From: Pseudomonadota bacterium | GTDB lineage: Bacteria > Pseudomonadota > Alphaproteobacteria > Sphingomonadales > Sphingomonadaceae | Direction of reading: 5' to 3' | DNA length: 5,320 nt | NCBI GenBank assembly: GCA_963205285.1 | Contig: CAUJJQ010000201.1 | Span: forward strand, 1-5,320 | Shown: positions 1 to 5,320 of the stretch, in pieces | Layout of the letters: every line of letters begins with the position of its first letter | Numbering within the stretch: position 1 is the stretch's first letter | Notes under the pieces: model-generated | What the model was told of the DNA's origin: nothing | Seen by the model: only the letters and a program-made list of their open reading frames with translations | Database searches by the model: none | Translations under genes and position numbers: made by a program

Positions 1-1047
1 GTCGATTATGTCGGCGCGGGGACGATCGAGTTTATCGCCGATGCGTCAGAGGGACTTCGCGCAGACCGTATTTGGTTCATGGAAATGAACACACGGCTGC
101 AGGTTGAACATCCAGTGACAGAGGAAATCACCGGCGTTGACCTGGTCGAATGGCAATTGCGCGTTGCATCGGGCGAGCCATTGCCGAAGCGTCAGGATGA
201 CCTCTCCATCGATGGTTGGGCGATGGAGGCACGGCTATATGCCGAAGATCCAGCGAGCGGTTTCCTGCCCAGCATCGGGCGGCTCGACCTGTTTCAATTG
301 GGGGAGGCGGACGGCGGGCGGGTCGACACTGGCGTTACCGAGGGGGCGGAAATATCCCCATTTTACGACCCGATGATCGCCAAGTTAATCGCGCATGGCG
401 AAGATCGCGACGACGCACGCGAGACATTGGCCGACATGTTGGACGACAGCGCCGTCTGGCCGGTCAAGACCAACGCCGCCTTTTTGCTCCGCGCGCTCGC
501 CCACCCGGATTTTGTGGCAGGCGATGTCGATACTGGCCTGATCGGGCGCGACGATGGGGCGATGACCGCCCCGCCACAGCCCAGTGATGCCGCCAAAACC
601 AACGCCGCGATGGCGATGGTCGCACCCTCCCCCCACGCTGGTTTCCGGTTGAATGCGCCAGACCGGCGCGATGCCCTGTTCCTGCTCGATGGGGATGCGG
701 TGACAGTGACGCTCCACGGCCCCGGCAGTGCCGATCCGCAGGCCGCGATGCTGGTCGCCGAAGCGGGTGCGGTCTGGCAAATGACCCCCTATCGTCACGA
801 TGCGCGCGGCGGCGGCGGCGCTGGCGATGGCGCCATTTTATCGCCCATGCCGGGCAAGGTGATTGCGGTTGCGGTTGCTGTGGGCGATGCGGTGGTCAAG
901 GGACAGAAACTCCTGACGCTGGAGGCGATGAAGATGGAACACAGCCTTGTCGCGCCATTTGACGGGGTGGTTGCTGAATTGCTGGTCAGCGCGGGCGCGC
1001 AGGTGCAAGTCGAAGCGCTGCTGGCGCGCATCGCGGCGGCGGAGTGA
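1..1047 (+). CDS. mccA: Methylcrotonoyl-CoA carboxylase biotin-containing (alpha) subunit, 5' end missing
   Basis: Biotin-dependent acyl-CoA carboxylase subunit: it carboxylates its own biotin with ATP and bicarbonate and passes the carboxyl group to a beta subunit (not in the window). The frame is open from base 1, giving 348 residues. Residues 28-32 (EMNTR), the following QVEHPVTE and R78 match E. coli AccC E288, N290, R292 and R338. The offset of 260 implies that about 260 N-terminal residues lie upstream of the window. A poorly conserved middle region and a Gly-rich linker (about 270-277) lead to a C-terminal biotinyl domain with AMKM; the biotin-accepting Lys is residue 311, 37 residues from the end, as usual. 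The C-terminal wording (APFDGVVAELLVSAGAQVQ) and the downstream hydratase and lyase genes favour methylcrotonoyl-CoA over propionyl-CoA or acetyl-CoA as substrate. That substrate choice is inference; the family call is firm. Confidence 0.88.
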   Translation, partial: VDYVGAGTIEFIADASEGLRADRIWFMEMNTRLQVEHPVTEEITGVDLVEWQLRVASGEPLPKRQDDLSIDGWAMEARLYAEDPASGFLPSIGRLDLFQLGEADGGRVDTGVTEGAEISPFYDPMIAKLIAHGEDRDDARETLADMLDDSAVWPVKTNAAFLLRALAHPDFVAGDVDTGLIGRDDGAMTAPPQPSDAAKTNAAMAMVAPSPHAGFRLNAPDRRDALFLLDGDAVTVTLHGPGSADPQAAMLVAEAGAVWQMTPYRHDARGGGGAGDGAILSPMPGKVIAVAVAVGDAVVKGQKLLTLEAMKMEHSLVAPFDGVVAELLVSAGAQVQVEALLARIAAAE

Positions 1048-1502
1048 GCGACCTCGTCCTTCGCGACGCGACGCGGGCGGATCTTCCCGCCATCCACGCG
1101 ATGCTCGCCGAAGAGACGATCCCGCCAGGGCGCGAAACTGACCCGTCGGACCCGCGGTACCTTGCCGCCTTCGAAGCTATCGACGCTGACCCGAACCAGC
1201 GCCTGATCGCCGCCGAACTCGAGGGACGCGTCGTGGGAACGATGCAACTGAGCTTCCTTCCCGGGCTGTCCTTCATCGGCAGCTGGCGTGGGCTGATCGA
1301 AGCGGTCCGCATCGTGGCCGAGCTGCGCGGGCAAAAACTCGGCGAACACATGATCCTTTGGGCGGTCGAGCAATGCCGCGCGCGCGATTGCAAGCTCGTC
1401 CAGCTCACATCGTCGGTGACCCGCACCGACGCACACCGCTTTTACGCCCGGCTCGGCTTTGTCCAAAGCCATGTCGGCTTGAAACTCCATTTAAGGGACT
1501 GA
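1044..1502 (+). CDS. GNAT-family N-acetyltransferase
   Basis: Predicted acetyl-CoA-dependent acetyltransferase of 152 residues, normal for a single GNAT domain. The N-terminus ([14 protein letters not shown]) is the usual first strand and helix. The acetyl-CoA pyrophosphate loop is RGQKLG at 95-100, where the common RGxGxG form has Lys at the first glycine. The C-terminal [14 protein letters not shown] is the typical motif-B end. The GTG start at 1044 overlaps the mccA stop in a GTGA arrangement, so translation is probably coupled; the next in-frame ATG (residue 20) would remove the first strand and helix. The substrate cannot be read from the sequence. Its place between carboxylase and hydratase genes suggests a role tied to the same pathway, for example acylation of a protein or a small amine, but that is speculation. 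Confidence 0.85.
   Translation: MSDLVLRDATRADLPAIHAMLAEETIPPGRETDPSDPRYLAAFEAIDADPNQRLIAAELEGRVVGTMQLSFLPGLSFIGSWRGLIEAVRIVAELRGQKLGEHMILWAVEQCRARDCKLVQLTSSVTRTDAHRFYARLGFVQSHVGLKLHLRD
1493..1498 (+). promoter_or_regulatory. Ribosome-binding site for the MaoC-family gene
   Basis: AAGGGA lies 6 nt before the ATG at 1505 and inside the last codons of the GNAT gene. It supports starting the MaoC protein at 1505 rather than at an in-frame ATG 147 bp upstream, which would read through the GNAT gene and add residues unlike a hotdog domain. Confidence 0.7.
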
Positions 1503-1504
1503 AC

Positions 1505-1957
1505 ATGGCCGGACGTTTTTTTGATGATTGGACGGTCGGGGACAAGATCACCCACGACATTCGCCGCACGGTGACAGAGACGGACAATCTGCTGTTCACC
1601 ACCATGACGCATAACCCCCAGCCGCTGCATCTGGATGCAGAGGCGGCGCGCGCGTCCGAATTTGGCCAGATCCTCGTCAACGGCACCTTCACATTTTCGC
1701 TGATGGTGGGGCTCAGCGTCGGCGACACGACGCTGGGCACGCTGATCGCCAATCTGGGTTATGACAAGTTGACGATGCCCAAGCCGGTTTTCATCGGCGA
1801 TACGCTCTATGCGACGAGTGAGGTTATCGCGCTCAAACCATCGGCATCGCGCCCCGGCGCGGGGATTGTGACCTTTCGCCATCAGGCGATCAACCAGCGC
1901 GGCGAAGTGGTGTGCATGTGCGAACGTGCCGCCCTCCTCAAAGGGCGGGCGCAATGA
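1505..1957 (+). CDS. MaoC-family (hotdog-fold) enoyl-CoA hydratase/dehydratase
   Basis: Single hotdog-domain protein of 150 residues, the usual length for stand-alone MaoC-type hydratases, which add water across the double bond of enoyl-CoA esters. The opening ([11 protein letters not shown]) and the active-site segment HNPQPLHLD at 36-44 are characteristic. His42 matches the catalytic His of R-specific enoyl-CoA hydratases, while the position of their catalytic Asp, five residues earlier, is Asn37. [17 protein letters not shown] (about 56-72) is the buried central helix region and [11 protein letters not shown] the strand after it. It starts 2 bp after the GNAT stop and its TGA overlaps the next ATG. 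From context it probably hydrates the product of the carboxylase (3-methylglutaconyl-CoA) or a related C5 dicarboxylyl-CoA such as mesaconyl-CoA; the exact substrate is not determined by sequence. Confidence 0.85.
   Translation: MAGRFFDDWTVGDKITHDIRRTVTETDNLLFTTMTHNPQPLHLDAEAARASEFGQILVNGTFTFSLMVGLSVGDTTLGTLIANLGYDKLTMPKPVFIGDTLYATSEVIALKPSASRPGAGIVTFRHQAINQRGEVVCMCERAALLKGRAQ
1940..1945 (+). promoter_or_regulatory. Ribosome-binding site for the CoA-ester lyase gene
   Basis: AAAGGG lies 8 nt before the ATG at 1954, inside the end of the MaoC gene. It supports the ATG that overlaps the MaoC stop (ATGA) rather than an in-frame ATG 42 bp upstream. Confidence 0.6.
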
Positions 1958-2805
1958 AACTGCGTTCGCTGTTATTTGTGCCCGCCGACCGGCCCGAACG
2001 CTTTGCCAAGGCGGCGGCGAGCGGGGCCGATGCCATCATCCTCGACATCGAAGACTCGGTGGCGCTCAGCCAGAAAGCTATCGCGCGTGAAGCGGTGGCG
2101 GCATGGCTGTCGGGCGCGCCCCCCTGCCCCAGCTTTGTCCGGGTCAACCCGCTGTCGTCGGGGATGACGGGCGATGATCTGGCGGCGGTTCTGCCGCACC
2201 GGCCCGATGCCATCGTCTTTCCCAAGGCCGAAGGGGCGGATAGCATCGCCACGCTCGACAATATGATGCGCGATATTTTGGGTGCGGGCGGGGCCCTGCC
2301 CCCCATTCTGCCCATCGCCACAGAAACCCCGGCGGCGATGTTCGAACTGGGCAGTTACCGCCATGTTGCCGCGCGGCTCATCGGCCTGACATGGGGGGCG
2401 GAGGATTTGCCCGCCGCCATGGGCGCGGTGACGGGGCGCGAATCGGATGGCCGCTTTACCCCGCCGGTCGAAATGGCGCGCAGCCTGTGCCTGTTCGGCG
2501 CGCATGCCGCCGCCATCGCCGCCATCGAAACCGTCTATCCGCAATTTACCGATGTGGATGGTTTTGCCGCCTACCTGTCCCGCGCGCGGCGTGATGGTTT
2601 TACCGGCAGCCTAGCCATCCACCCGGCACAAGTCACGGCGATCAACACCGCGTTCAGCCCAAGCGCGGAGGAAATCGCGCATGCCCGCGAAATCATCAGC
2701 GCCTTTGCTGCCAACCCCGACGCCGGGACGCTGCAAATCGGCGGGCGGATGGTCGATGCCCCGCATTTGAAAGCGGCCCGCGCGCTGATCGCCCGCGCCG
2801 GTTAG
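1954..2805 (+). CDS. CitE-like beta-hydroxyacyl-CoA lyase (HpcH/HpaI aldolase/citrate lyase family)
   Basis: TIM-barrel CoA-ester lyase of 283 residues, the normal size for CitE-like single-domain enzymes. Family marks in order: [17 protein letters not shown] (4-20), [11 protein letters not shown] (26-36), the CoA/substrate-binding Arg in FVRVNP (R63), FPKAE (89-93), a metal-binding Glu in ATETPAAM (E124), a metal-binding Asp in GAEDL (D151), and the late motif AIHPAQV. Enzymes of this family use Mg2+ to split citramalyl-, malyl- or hydroxymethylglutaryl-type CoA esters into acetyl-CoA plus a ketoacid. There are no genes for the alpha or gamma subunits of citrate lyase nearby, so it is not ordinary citrate lyase. 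It is the last gene of the plus-strand operon, directly after the MaoC hydratase whose product it may cleave. Which hydroxyacyl-CoA it uses is inference. Confidence 0.87.
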   Translation: MKLRSLLFVPADRPERFAKAAASGADAIILDIEDSVALSQKAIAREAVAAWLSGAPPCPSFVRVNPLSSGMTGDDLAAVLPHRPDAIVFPKAEGADSIATLDNMMRDILGAGGALPPILPIATETPAAMFELGSYRHVAARLIGLTWGAEDLPAAMGAVTGRESDGRFTPPVEMARSLCLFGAHAAAIAAIETVYPQFTDVDGFAAYLSRARRDGFTGSLAIHPAQVTAINTAFSPSAEEIAHAREIISAFAANPDAGTLQIGGRMVDAPHLKAARALIARAG

Positions 2806-3720
2806 TTACGCAAAATCAATCCATTCGCCGCCGCGCGCTTCGACCATATCGGCGCGGTTATGCGTAAAATCGCGCGCATCATGCCGTTCATGGAGTTGGC
2901 TGTCGGGCGCGCCAAAGCGGCGGTTGACCATCCGCCCACGCTGCACGGCCGGACGCGCGCCCACTTGGTCGACCCAACGGTCAAGGTGGCGATATTCCGC
3001 CACCGACAGGAATTTTTGCACGCCATAAATCTCACGCATCAGGCCGCCATACCATGGCCAGATCGCCATATCGGCGATGCTATAATCATCCCCCGCCATA
3101 TATTGGTTGTTGGCCAAATGGCTGTCGAGCACATGTAATTGCCGCTTCACCTCCATCGCGAAACGGTTGATCGGATATTCCATCTTAAACGGGGCATAGG
3201 CGTAAAAATGGCCCAGCCCGCCGCCGACATAGGGGGCGCTGCCCATCTGCCACATCAGCCAGTTCATCACCTCTGCCCGCCCCCGTCCGCTGCTCGGCAG
3301 AAATGCCCCGAATTTTTCGGCCAGATAAAATAACATCGACCCCGATTCGAACAGGCGCACCTGCGGCGTCACGCCGCGGTCCACCATCGCAGGGATTTTG
3401 CTGTTGGGGTTGACCGCGACAAAGCCGCTCGAAAACTGGTCGCCGCCCATGATGTTAATCAGCCAAGCATCATATTCCGCGCCACCATGCCCCAGTTCGA
3501 CCAATTCTTCGAGGCAGATGGTCACCTTCACCCCATTGGGGGTGCCCAGCGAATAAAGCTGGATCGGGTGTTTGCCGACCGGCAAGTCTGCATCATGCGT
3601 TGCGCCCGAAATGGGGCGGTTGATATTGGCGAACTGGCCGCCGCTCGGCGCATCCCATGTCCATACCTCCCCCGGCATATAACCGGGCGGCTGGCTCTGC
3701 GCGGGATCATAATCGGCCAT
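2806..3720 (-). CDS. yghU: YghU-type glutathione S-transferase / glutathione-dependent disulfide-bond oxidoreductase
   Basis: Cytosolic GST-fold protein of 304 residues, slightly longer than the E. coli YghU protein it resembles along nearly its whole length. It has the YghU-specific N-terminal extension (VWTWDAPSGGQFANINRP, about 19-36), then LPVGKHPIQLYSLGTPNG (46-63) opening the thioredoxin-like domain, NPNSKIPA with the cis-Pro, and FESGSMLFYLAEKFG, which holds the glutathione-binding Glu-Ser pair. The helical domain includes GHFYAYAP and SIADMAIWPW, and the tail contains LHERHDARDF. Relatives bind glutathione and reduce organic disulfides and peroxides rather than acting as classical conjugating GSTs. 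The start is fixed by AAGGA 6 nt upstream. It is the second gene of a minus-strand pair, 11 bp after the FAD oxidoreductase stop, and its TAA abuts the stop of the convergent CoA lyase. Confidence 0.93.
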   Translation of the reverse strand: MADYDPAQSQPPGYMPGEVWTWDAPSGGQFANINRPISGATHDADLPVGKHPIQLYSLGTPNGVKVTICLEELVELGHGGAEYDAWLINIMGGDQFSSGFVAVNPNSKIPAMVDRGVTPQVRLFESGSMLFYLAEKFGAFLPSSGRGRAEVMNWLMWQMGSAPYVGGGLGHFYAYAPFKMEYPINRFAMEVKRQLHVLDSHLANNQYMAGDDYSIADMAIWPWYGGLMREIYGVQKFLSVAEYRHLDRWVDQVGARPAVQRGRMVNRRFGAPDSQLHERHDARDFTHNRADMVEARGGEWIDFA

Positions 3721-3726
3721 GAACTA

Positions 3727-3731
3727 TCCTT
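3727..3731 (-). promoter_or_regulatory. Ribosome-binding site for yghU
   Basis: AAGGA on the minus strand, 6 nt before the ATG at 3720, fills the short gap after the stop of the FAD oxidoreductase. This good site, with no room for a promoter in the 11-bp gap, suggests yghU is read from the same transcript. Confidence 0.7.
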
Positions 3732-4973
3732 TTAATTCAGCATTTCCTTGAGCGGCACCGCGCAGTTGGTCAGCAAATTGGGGTCGATGGCGGCGCGCGC
3801 TACCACCAATGCCTTGCCCTGCACATAATCCTTCATCGCATTGACACAGTCGAGCGCGATGACCCGCCCCTGTTTCAAATAAATAACCGAAAAGCTGCGG
3901 GCACCCATATCCCCGCGCACCAGCGTCGCGTCATAGCCGGTCGACAGCCCCACCGTCTGCAACTTCAAATCATATTGGTTCGACCAAAACCATGGCACGG
4001 CGCCATAGGGTTGCGGCTCGCCGAGCAGTCCCTTTGCCACCATATTGGCCATATCATTGGCATTTTGCACCGATTCCAGCCGCATCAACGCGCCGTCGGC
4101 AAAGCCATTTTCATGCGCTGCGCAATCACCAATCGCCCAGATATCGGCAAGGCTCGTCGCGCCATGCGCATCGACACGCACCCCGCCCAACGCCCCCTCT
4201 GCCCCTGCCGCGATCAGCGGTTCGACCGACGGAATGATGCCGATGCCAACCAAGATATGGTCTGCCGGAATGATCATGCCATCCGCCAGTTCAACTCCCG
4301 TTGCACGCGAACCATCGCCGACGATGGCCTCTATCTGCACGCCCAAACGCACATCGACGCCATGCGCGCGATGTTCGCTTTCGTAAAAACGGCTGAGCGC
4401 TTCGCCCGCCACGCGCGCCAAAACCCGGTCGAGCGCCTCCAGCAACACCACCGATTTGCCCGCTTTGGCAAGGCCTGATGCCGCCTCCAGCCCGATATAG
4501 CCGCCGCCGATGATGACAAAGCGGTCGTGCGCGCCTGCCGCCGCAATCATCGCATCGGCATCGGCCAGATTGCGCACGCCATGGACATTGGCAAAACCGG
4601 CATCGAGCGCGCCGCCGGGGATGGGCAATGGGCGCGGCGCGCCGCCCCCCGCCCAGATCAGCCGCCCATAGCCAATGTTGCGCCCGTCGTGCAGACTTAC
4701 CTGATGGGCAGGTGCGTCAATCGCCACAACCTCGACCCCCAAAATCATTTCGATCTGGCGGTCACCCCAAAATGCAGGGGGACGGATGTGCAATTGCTCG
4801 GTGGTTTTTTCGCCAGCAAAATATTCTTTGGACAGCGGTGGACGTTGGTAAGGCAGGGTCGTTTCCGCGCCGATAATCGCCAGCGATCCGGCAAAACCGC
4901 CCTGCCGCAATGCAATCGCCGCCTGCGCCCCACCATGCCCGCCACCAACAATCAAAATGTCGAAATTTTGCAC
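3732..4973 (-). CDS. Ferredoxin-reductase-type FAD/NADH oxidoreductase
   Basis: Flavoprotein of 413 residues from the chosen start, the usual size for the CamA/BphA4/ThcD class that passes electrons from NADH to a [2Fe-2S] ferredoxin serving a P450 or ring-hydroxylating oxygenase. Visible marks: FAD-binding GGGHGG (10-15) after the first strand, RPPLSKEYF (about 44-52), AGGGAPRPL in place of the common ATGxxPR (about 108-116, Thr replaced by Gly), a second Rossmann motif GGGYIGLEAA (156-165) whose strand ends in acidic LLEALDR (E179, favouring NADH), FAD-contacting DIWAIGDCA (about 277-285), and the C-terminal reductase domain with RLESVQNAND and VPWFWSNQYD. The GTG at 4973 is preferred because it leaves two residues before FDILIVGGG and has AAGGG 9 nt upstream; GTG 4991 (419 aa) and ATG 5039 (435 aa) are alternatives. 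No ferredoxin gene is in view, so the electron acceptor is unknown. Confidence 0.88.
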   Translation of the reverse strand: MQNFDILIVGGGHGGAQAAIALRQGGFAGSLAIIGAETTLPYQRPPLSKEYFAGEKTTEQLHIRPPAFWGDRQIEMILGVEVVAIDAPAHQVSLHDGRNIGYGRLIWAGGGAPRPLPIPGGALDAGFANVHGVRNLADADAMIAAAGAHDRFVIIGGGYIGLEAASGLAKAGKSVVLLEALDRVLARVAGEALSRFYESEHRAHGVDVRLGVQIEAIVGDGSRATGVELADGMIIPADHILVGIGIIPSVEPLIAAGAEGALGGVRVDAHGATSLADIWAIGDCAAHENGFADGALMRLESVQNANDMANMVAKGLLGEPQPYGAVPWFWSNQYDLKLQTVGLSTGYDATLVRGDMGARSFSVIYLKQGRVIALDCVNAMKDYVQGKALVVARAAIDPNLLTNCAVPLKEMLN

Positions 4974-5003
4974 TCTAAATTGCCCTTGCACCTGAAATTG
5001 CCC
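4968..5003 (-). repeat. Two 18-bp tandem repeats, each carrying a GTG start and its leader
   Basis: The units 4968-4985 and 4986-5003 match at 15 of 18 bases, with all differences in one 3-base block. On the minus strand each reads GGGCAATTT, three variable bases, then GTGCAA, so each contains an in-frame GTG (at 4991 and 4973) with a GGG 9 nt before it. The tandem copy places a second AAGGG in front of the inner GTG. In the longest reading frame it encodes a repeated hexapeptide, GQFQVQ then GQFRVQ. It looks like a local duplication of the translation start of the FAD oxidoreductase. Confidence 0.7.
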
Positions 5004-5045
5004 GCTGAACTTGCCGATAATTTCCAACGAGCATCGCATGCCCTT

Positions 5046-5078
5046 GTCAAGCTTCGGTCAAGCATCGGTCAAGCTTCA
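5046..5078. repeat. Three head-to-tail 11-bp repeats upstream of the FAD oxidoreductase
   Basis: Units at 5046-5056, 5057-5067 and 5068-5078 read GTCAAGCTTCG, GTCAAGCATCG and GTCAAGCTTCA, differing at one base each from the consensus. On the minus strand, toward the oxidoreductase, each presents CTTGAC, which resembles a sigma-70 -35 box. The 11-bp period is about one DNA helix turn, so identical sites face the same side of the helix, as expected for an operator or a cooperative binding site. No good -10 box is found at 16-18 bp from any unit, so calling it a promoter is not justified. Confidence 0.65.
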
Positions 5079-5112
5079 CACAATATTTGGTGGTTGCTGG
5101 CGCTTGGCCACT

Positions 5113-5176
5113 CGGGATTTTTCCGGGCAAATGGCCCCCCGGACGGCGGCTGTCGGAAACGAAGGCTTCAGACGGA
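5113..5176. repeat. Intergenic direct repeat, copy A
   Basis: It matches copy B at 52 of 62 aligned bases, with one 2-base indel, including a perfect 20-base core at 5119-5138. It contains a perfect 6-bp stem, TCCGGG (5122-5127) with CCCGGA (5138-5143), around a 10-base loop. The 2-base indel would shift any reading frame, so the repeat is conserved as DNA or RNA rather than as protein. It resembles a bacterial extragenic repeat family member, but I do not recognise a named family. Confidence 0.7.
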
Positions 5177-5203
5177 TACGGCCCCCCTTTCGCGTTGTTC
5201 GTG

Positions 5204-5250
5204 CCGTAATTTCCGAGCCGTGAAATGTGCCATTTCACTCGAAATCACGG
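5204..5250. other. Long imperfect hairpin between the two repeat copies
   Basis: A 47-base inverted repeat. The inner stem is perfect: GTGAAATG (5220-5227) pairs with CATTTCAC (5231-5238) around a TGC loop. After a 3-base bulge (5217-5219), seven more pairs form between 5209-5216 and 5239-5245 with one bulged C, and after one mismatch CCGT (5204-5207) pairs with ACGG (5247-5250). That is 19 pairs in all. No run of T follows directly on either strand, so it is not a standard intrinsic terminator. It may be an extragenic palindrome, a transcript end stabiliser or a protein-binding site. Confidence 0.6.
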
Positions 5251-5257
5251 GCGCGCG

Positions 5258-5320
5258 CGGGAGTTTTCCGGGCAAATGGCCCCGGCCGGTGGCTGGCGGA
5301 AACGTGGGCTGCGGTCGGGA
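5258..5320. repeat. Intergenic direct repeat, copy B (runs to the window edge)
   Basis: Same orientation as copy A, starting 145 bp after it. The perfect shared core is 5264-5283. It keeps a CCGGG/CCCGG stem (5268-5272 with 5281-5285) at the place of the copy A stem although the loop length changed, which suggests the fold matters. Similarity to copy A weakens after 5310 and the true end may lie beyond the window. Confidence 0.65.

Noticed and set aside
795..1490. A 231-codon open frame on the minus strand, antisense to mccA and the GNAT gene.
   Set aside because: It spans two well-recognised plus-strand genes, its product resembles no family I know, and long antisense frames are common in GC-rich DNA with third-position GC bias.
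2780..2860. A bidirectional terminator between the convergent genes.
   Set aside because: There are no intergenic bases and I found no stable hairpin followed by a T-run on either strand.
3975..4478. A 167-codon open frame on the plus strand inside the FAD oxidoreductase.
   Set aside because: It is antisense to a gene with clear FAD and NADH motifs; the product is Arg/His-rich with no recognisable domain.
5017..5050. A sigma-70-like promoter for the oxidoreductase, with TTGACA at 5050-5045 and AATTAT at 5022-5017 (minus strand).
   Set aside because: The spacer would be 22 bp, too long, and at 17-18 bp the -10 candidate is TTGGAA or TGGAAA, which is poor. The -35-like box is noted only as part of the 11-bp repeats.
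5047..5238. A 63-codon minus-strand open frame in the intergenic region, a possible small protein.
   Set aside because: It runs through the hairpin, repeat copy A and the 11-bp repeats, and the repeat copies differ by a 2-base indel, so there is no sign of frame conservation. The apparent protein is probably an artefact of repeat DNA.
5204..5250. An intrinsic terminator for a gene outside the window.
   Set aside because: The stem is imperfect with bulges and lacks an adjacent run of T on either strand.
5046..5320. A CRISPR array or plasmid-type iteron origin.
   Set aside because: The three 11-bp units have no spacers and the two longer repeats are only two and diverged. There is no cas, rep or AT-rich unwinding region nearby.

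Overview
The window looks like a piece of chromosome from a GC-rich alphaproteobacterium, most likely a sphingomonad (Sphingomonas, Sphingopyxis or Novosphingobium type). This is inferred from protein style and composition; there is no rRNA or other marker to confirm it. No tRNA, rRNA, CRISPR array, transposase or phage gene is visible.

Positions 1-2805, plus strand: the tail of a tightly packed operon. The window opens inside the biotin-carboxylase domain of a methylcrotonoyl-CoA carboxylase alpha subunit (mccA-like, through 1047). A GNAT acetyltransferase (1044-1502), a MaoC-fold hotdog hydratase (1505-1957) and a CitE/HpcH-family CoA-ester lyase (1954-2805) follow. The junctions are a 4-bp overlap, a 2-bp gap and a 4-bp overlap, so translation is probably coupled. 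The likely joint role is the lower part of leucine/isovalerate breakdown: carboxylation of 3-methylcrotonyl-CoA, hydration of the glutaconyl-type product, and cleavage of the hydroxyacyl-CoA to acetyl-CoA plus a ketoacid. The MaoC and CitE-like genes may replace the usual crotonase-type hydratase and HmgL-type lyase.

Positions 2806-4973, minus strand: a convergent two-gene unit. A ferredoxin-reductase-type FAD/NADH oxidoreductase (4973 to 3732) is followed after 11 bp by a YghU-type glutathione S-transferase / disulfide reductase (3720 to 2806). The YghU stop codon directly abuts the stop codon of the CoA lyase, leaving no room for an intergenic terminator. The pair suggests redox or detoxification work; the ferredoxin partner of the reductase is not in the window.

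Positions 4968-5320: the 5' end of the reductase and the gene-poor DNA before it are rich in short repeats. There is an 18-bp tandem duplication carrying a GTG start and its ribosome-binding context, three head-to-tail 11-bp units, two direct copies of a roughly 63-bp repeat 145 bp apart, and a long imperfect hairpin between those copies. I see no convincing protein-coding gene in 5040-5320.
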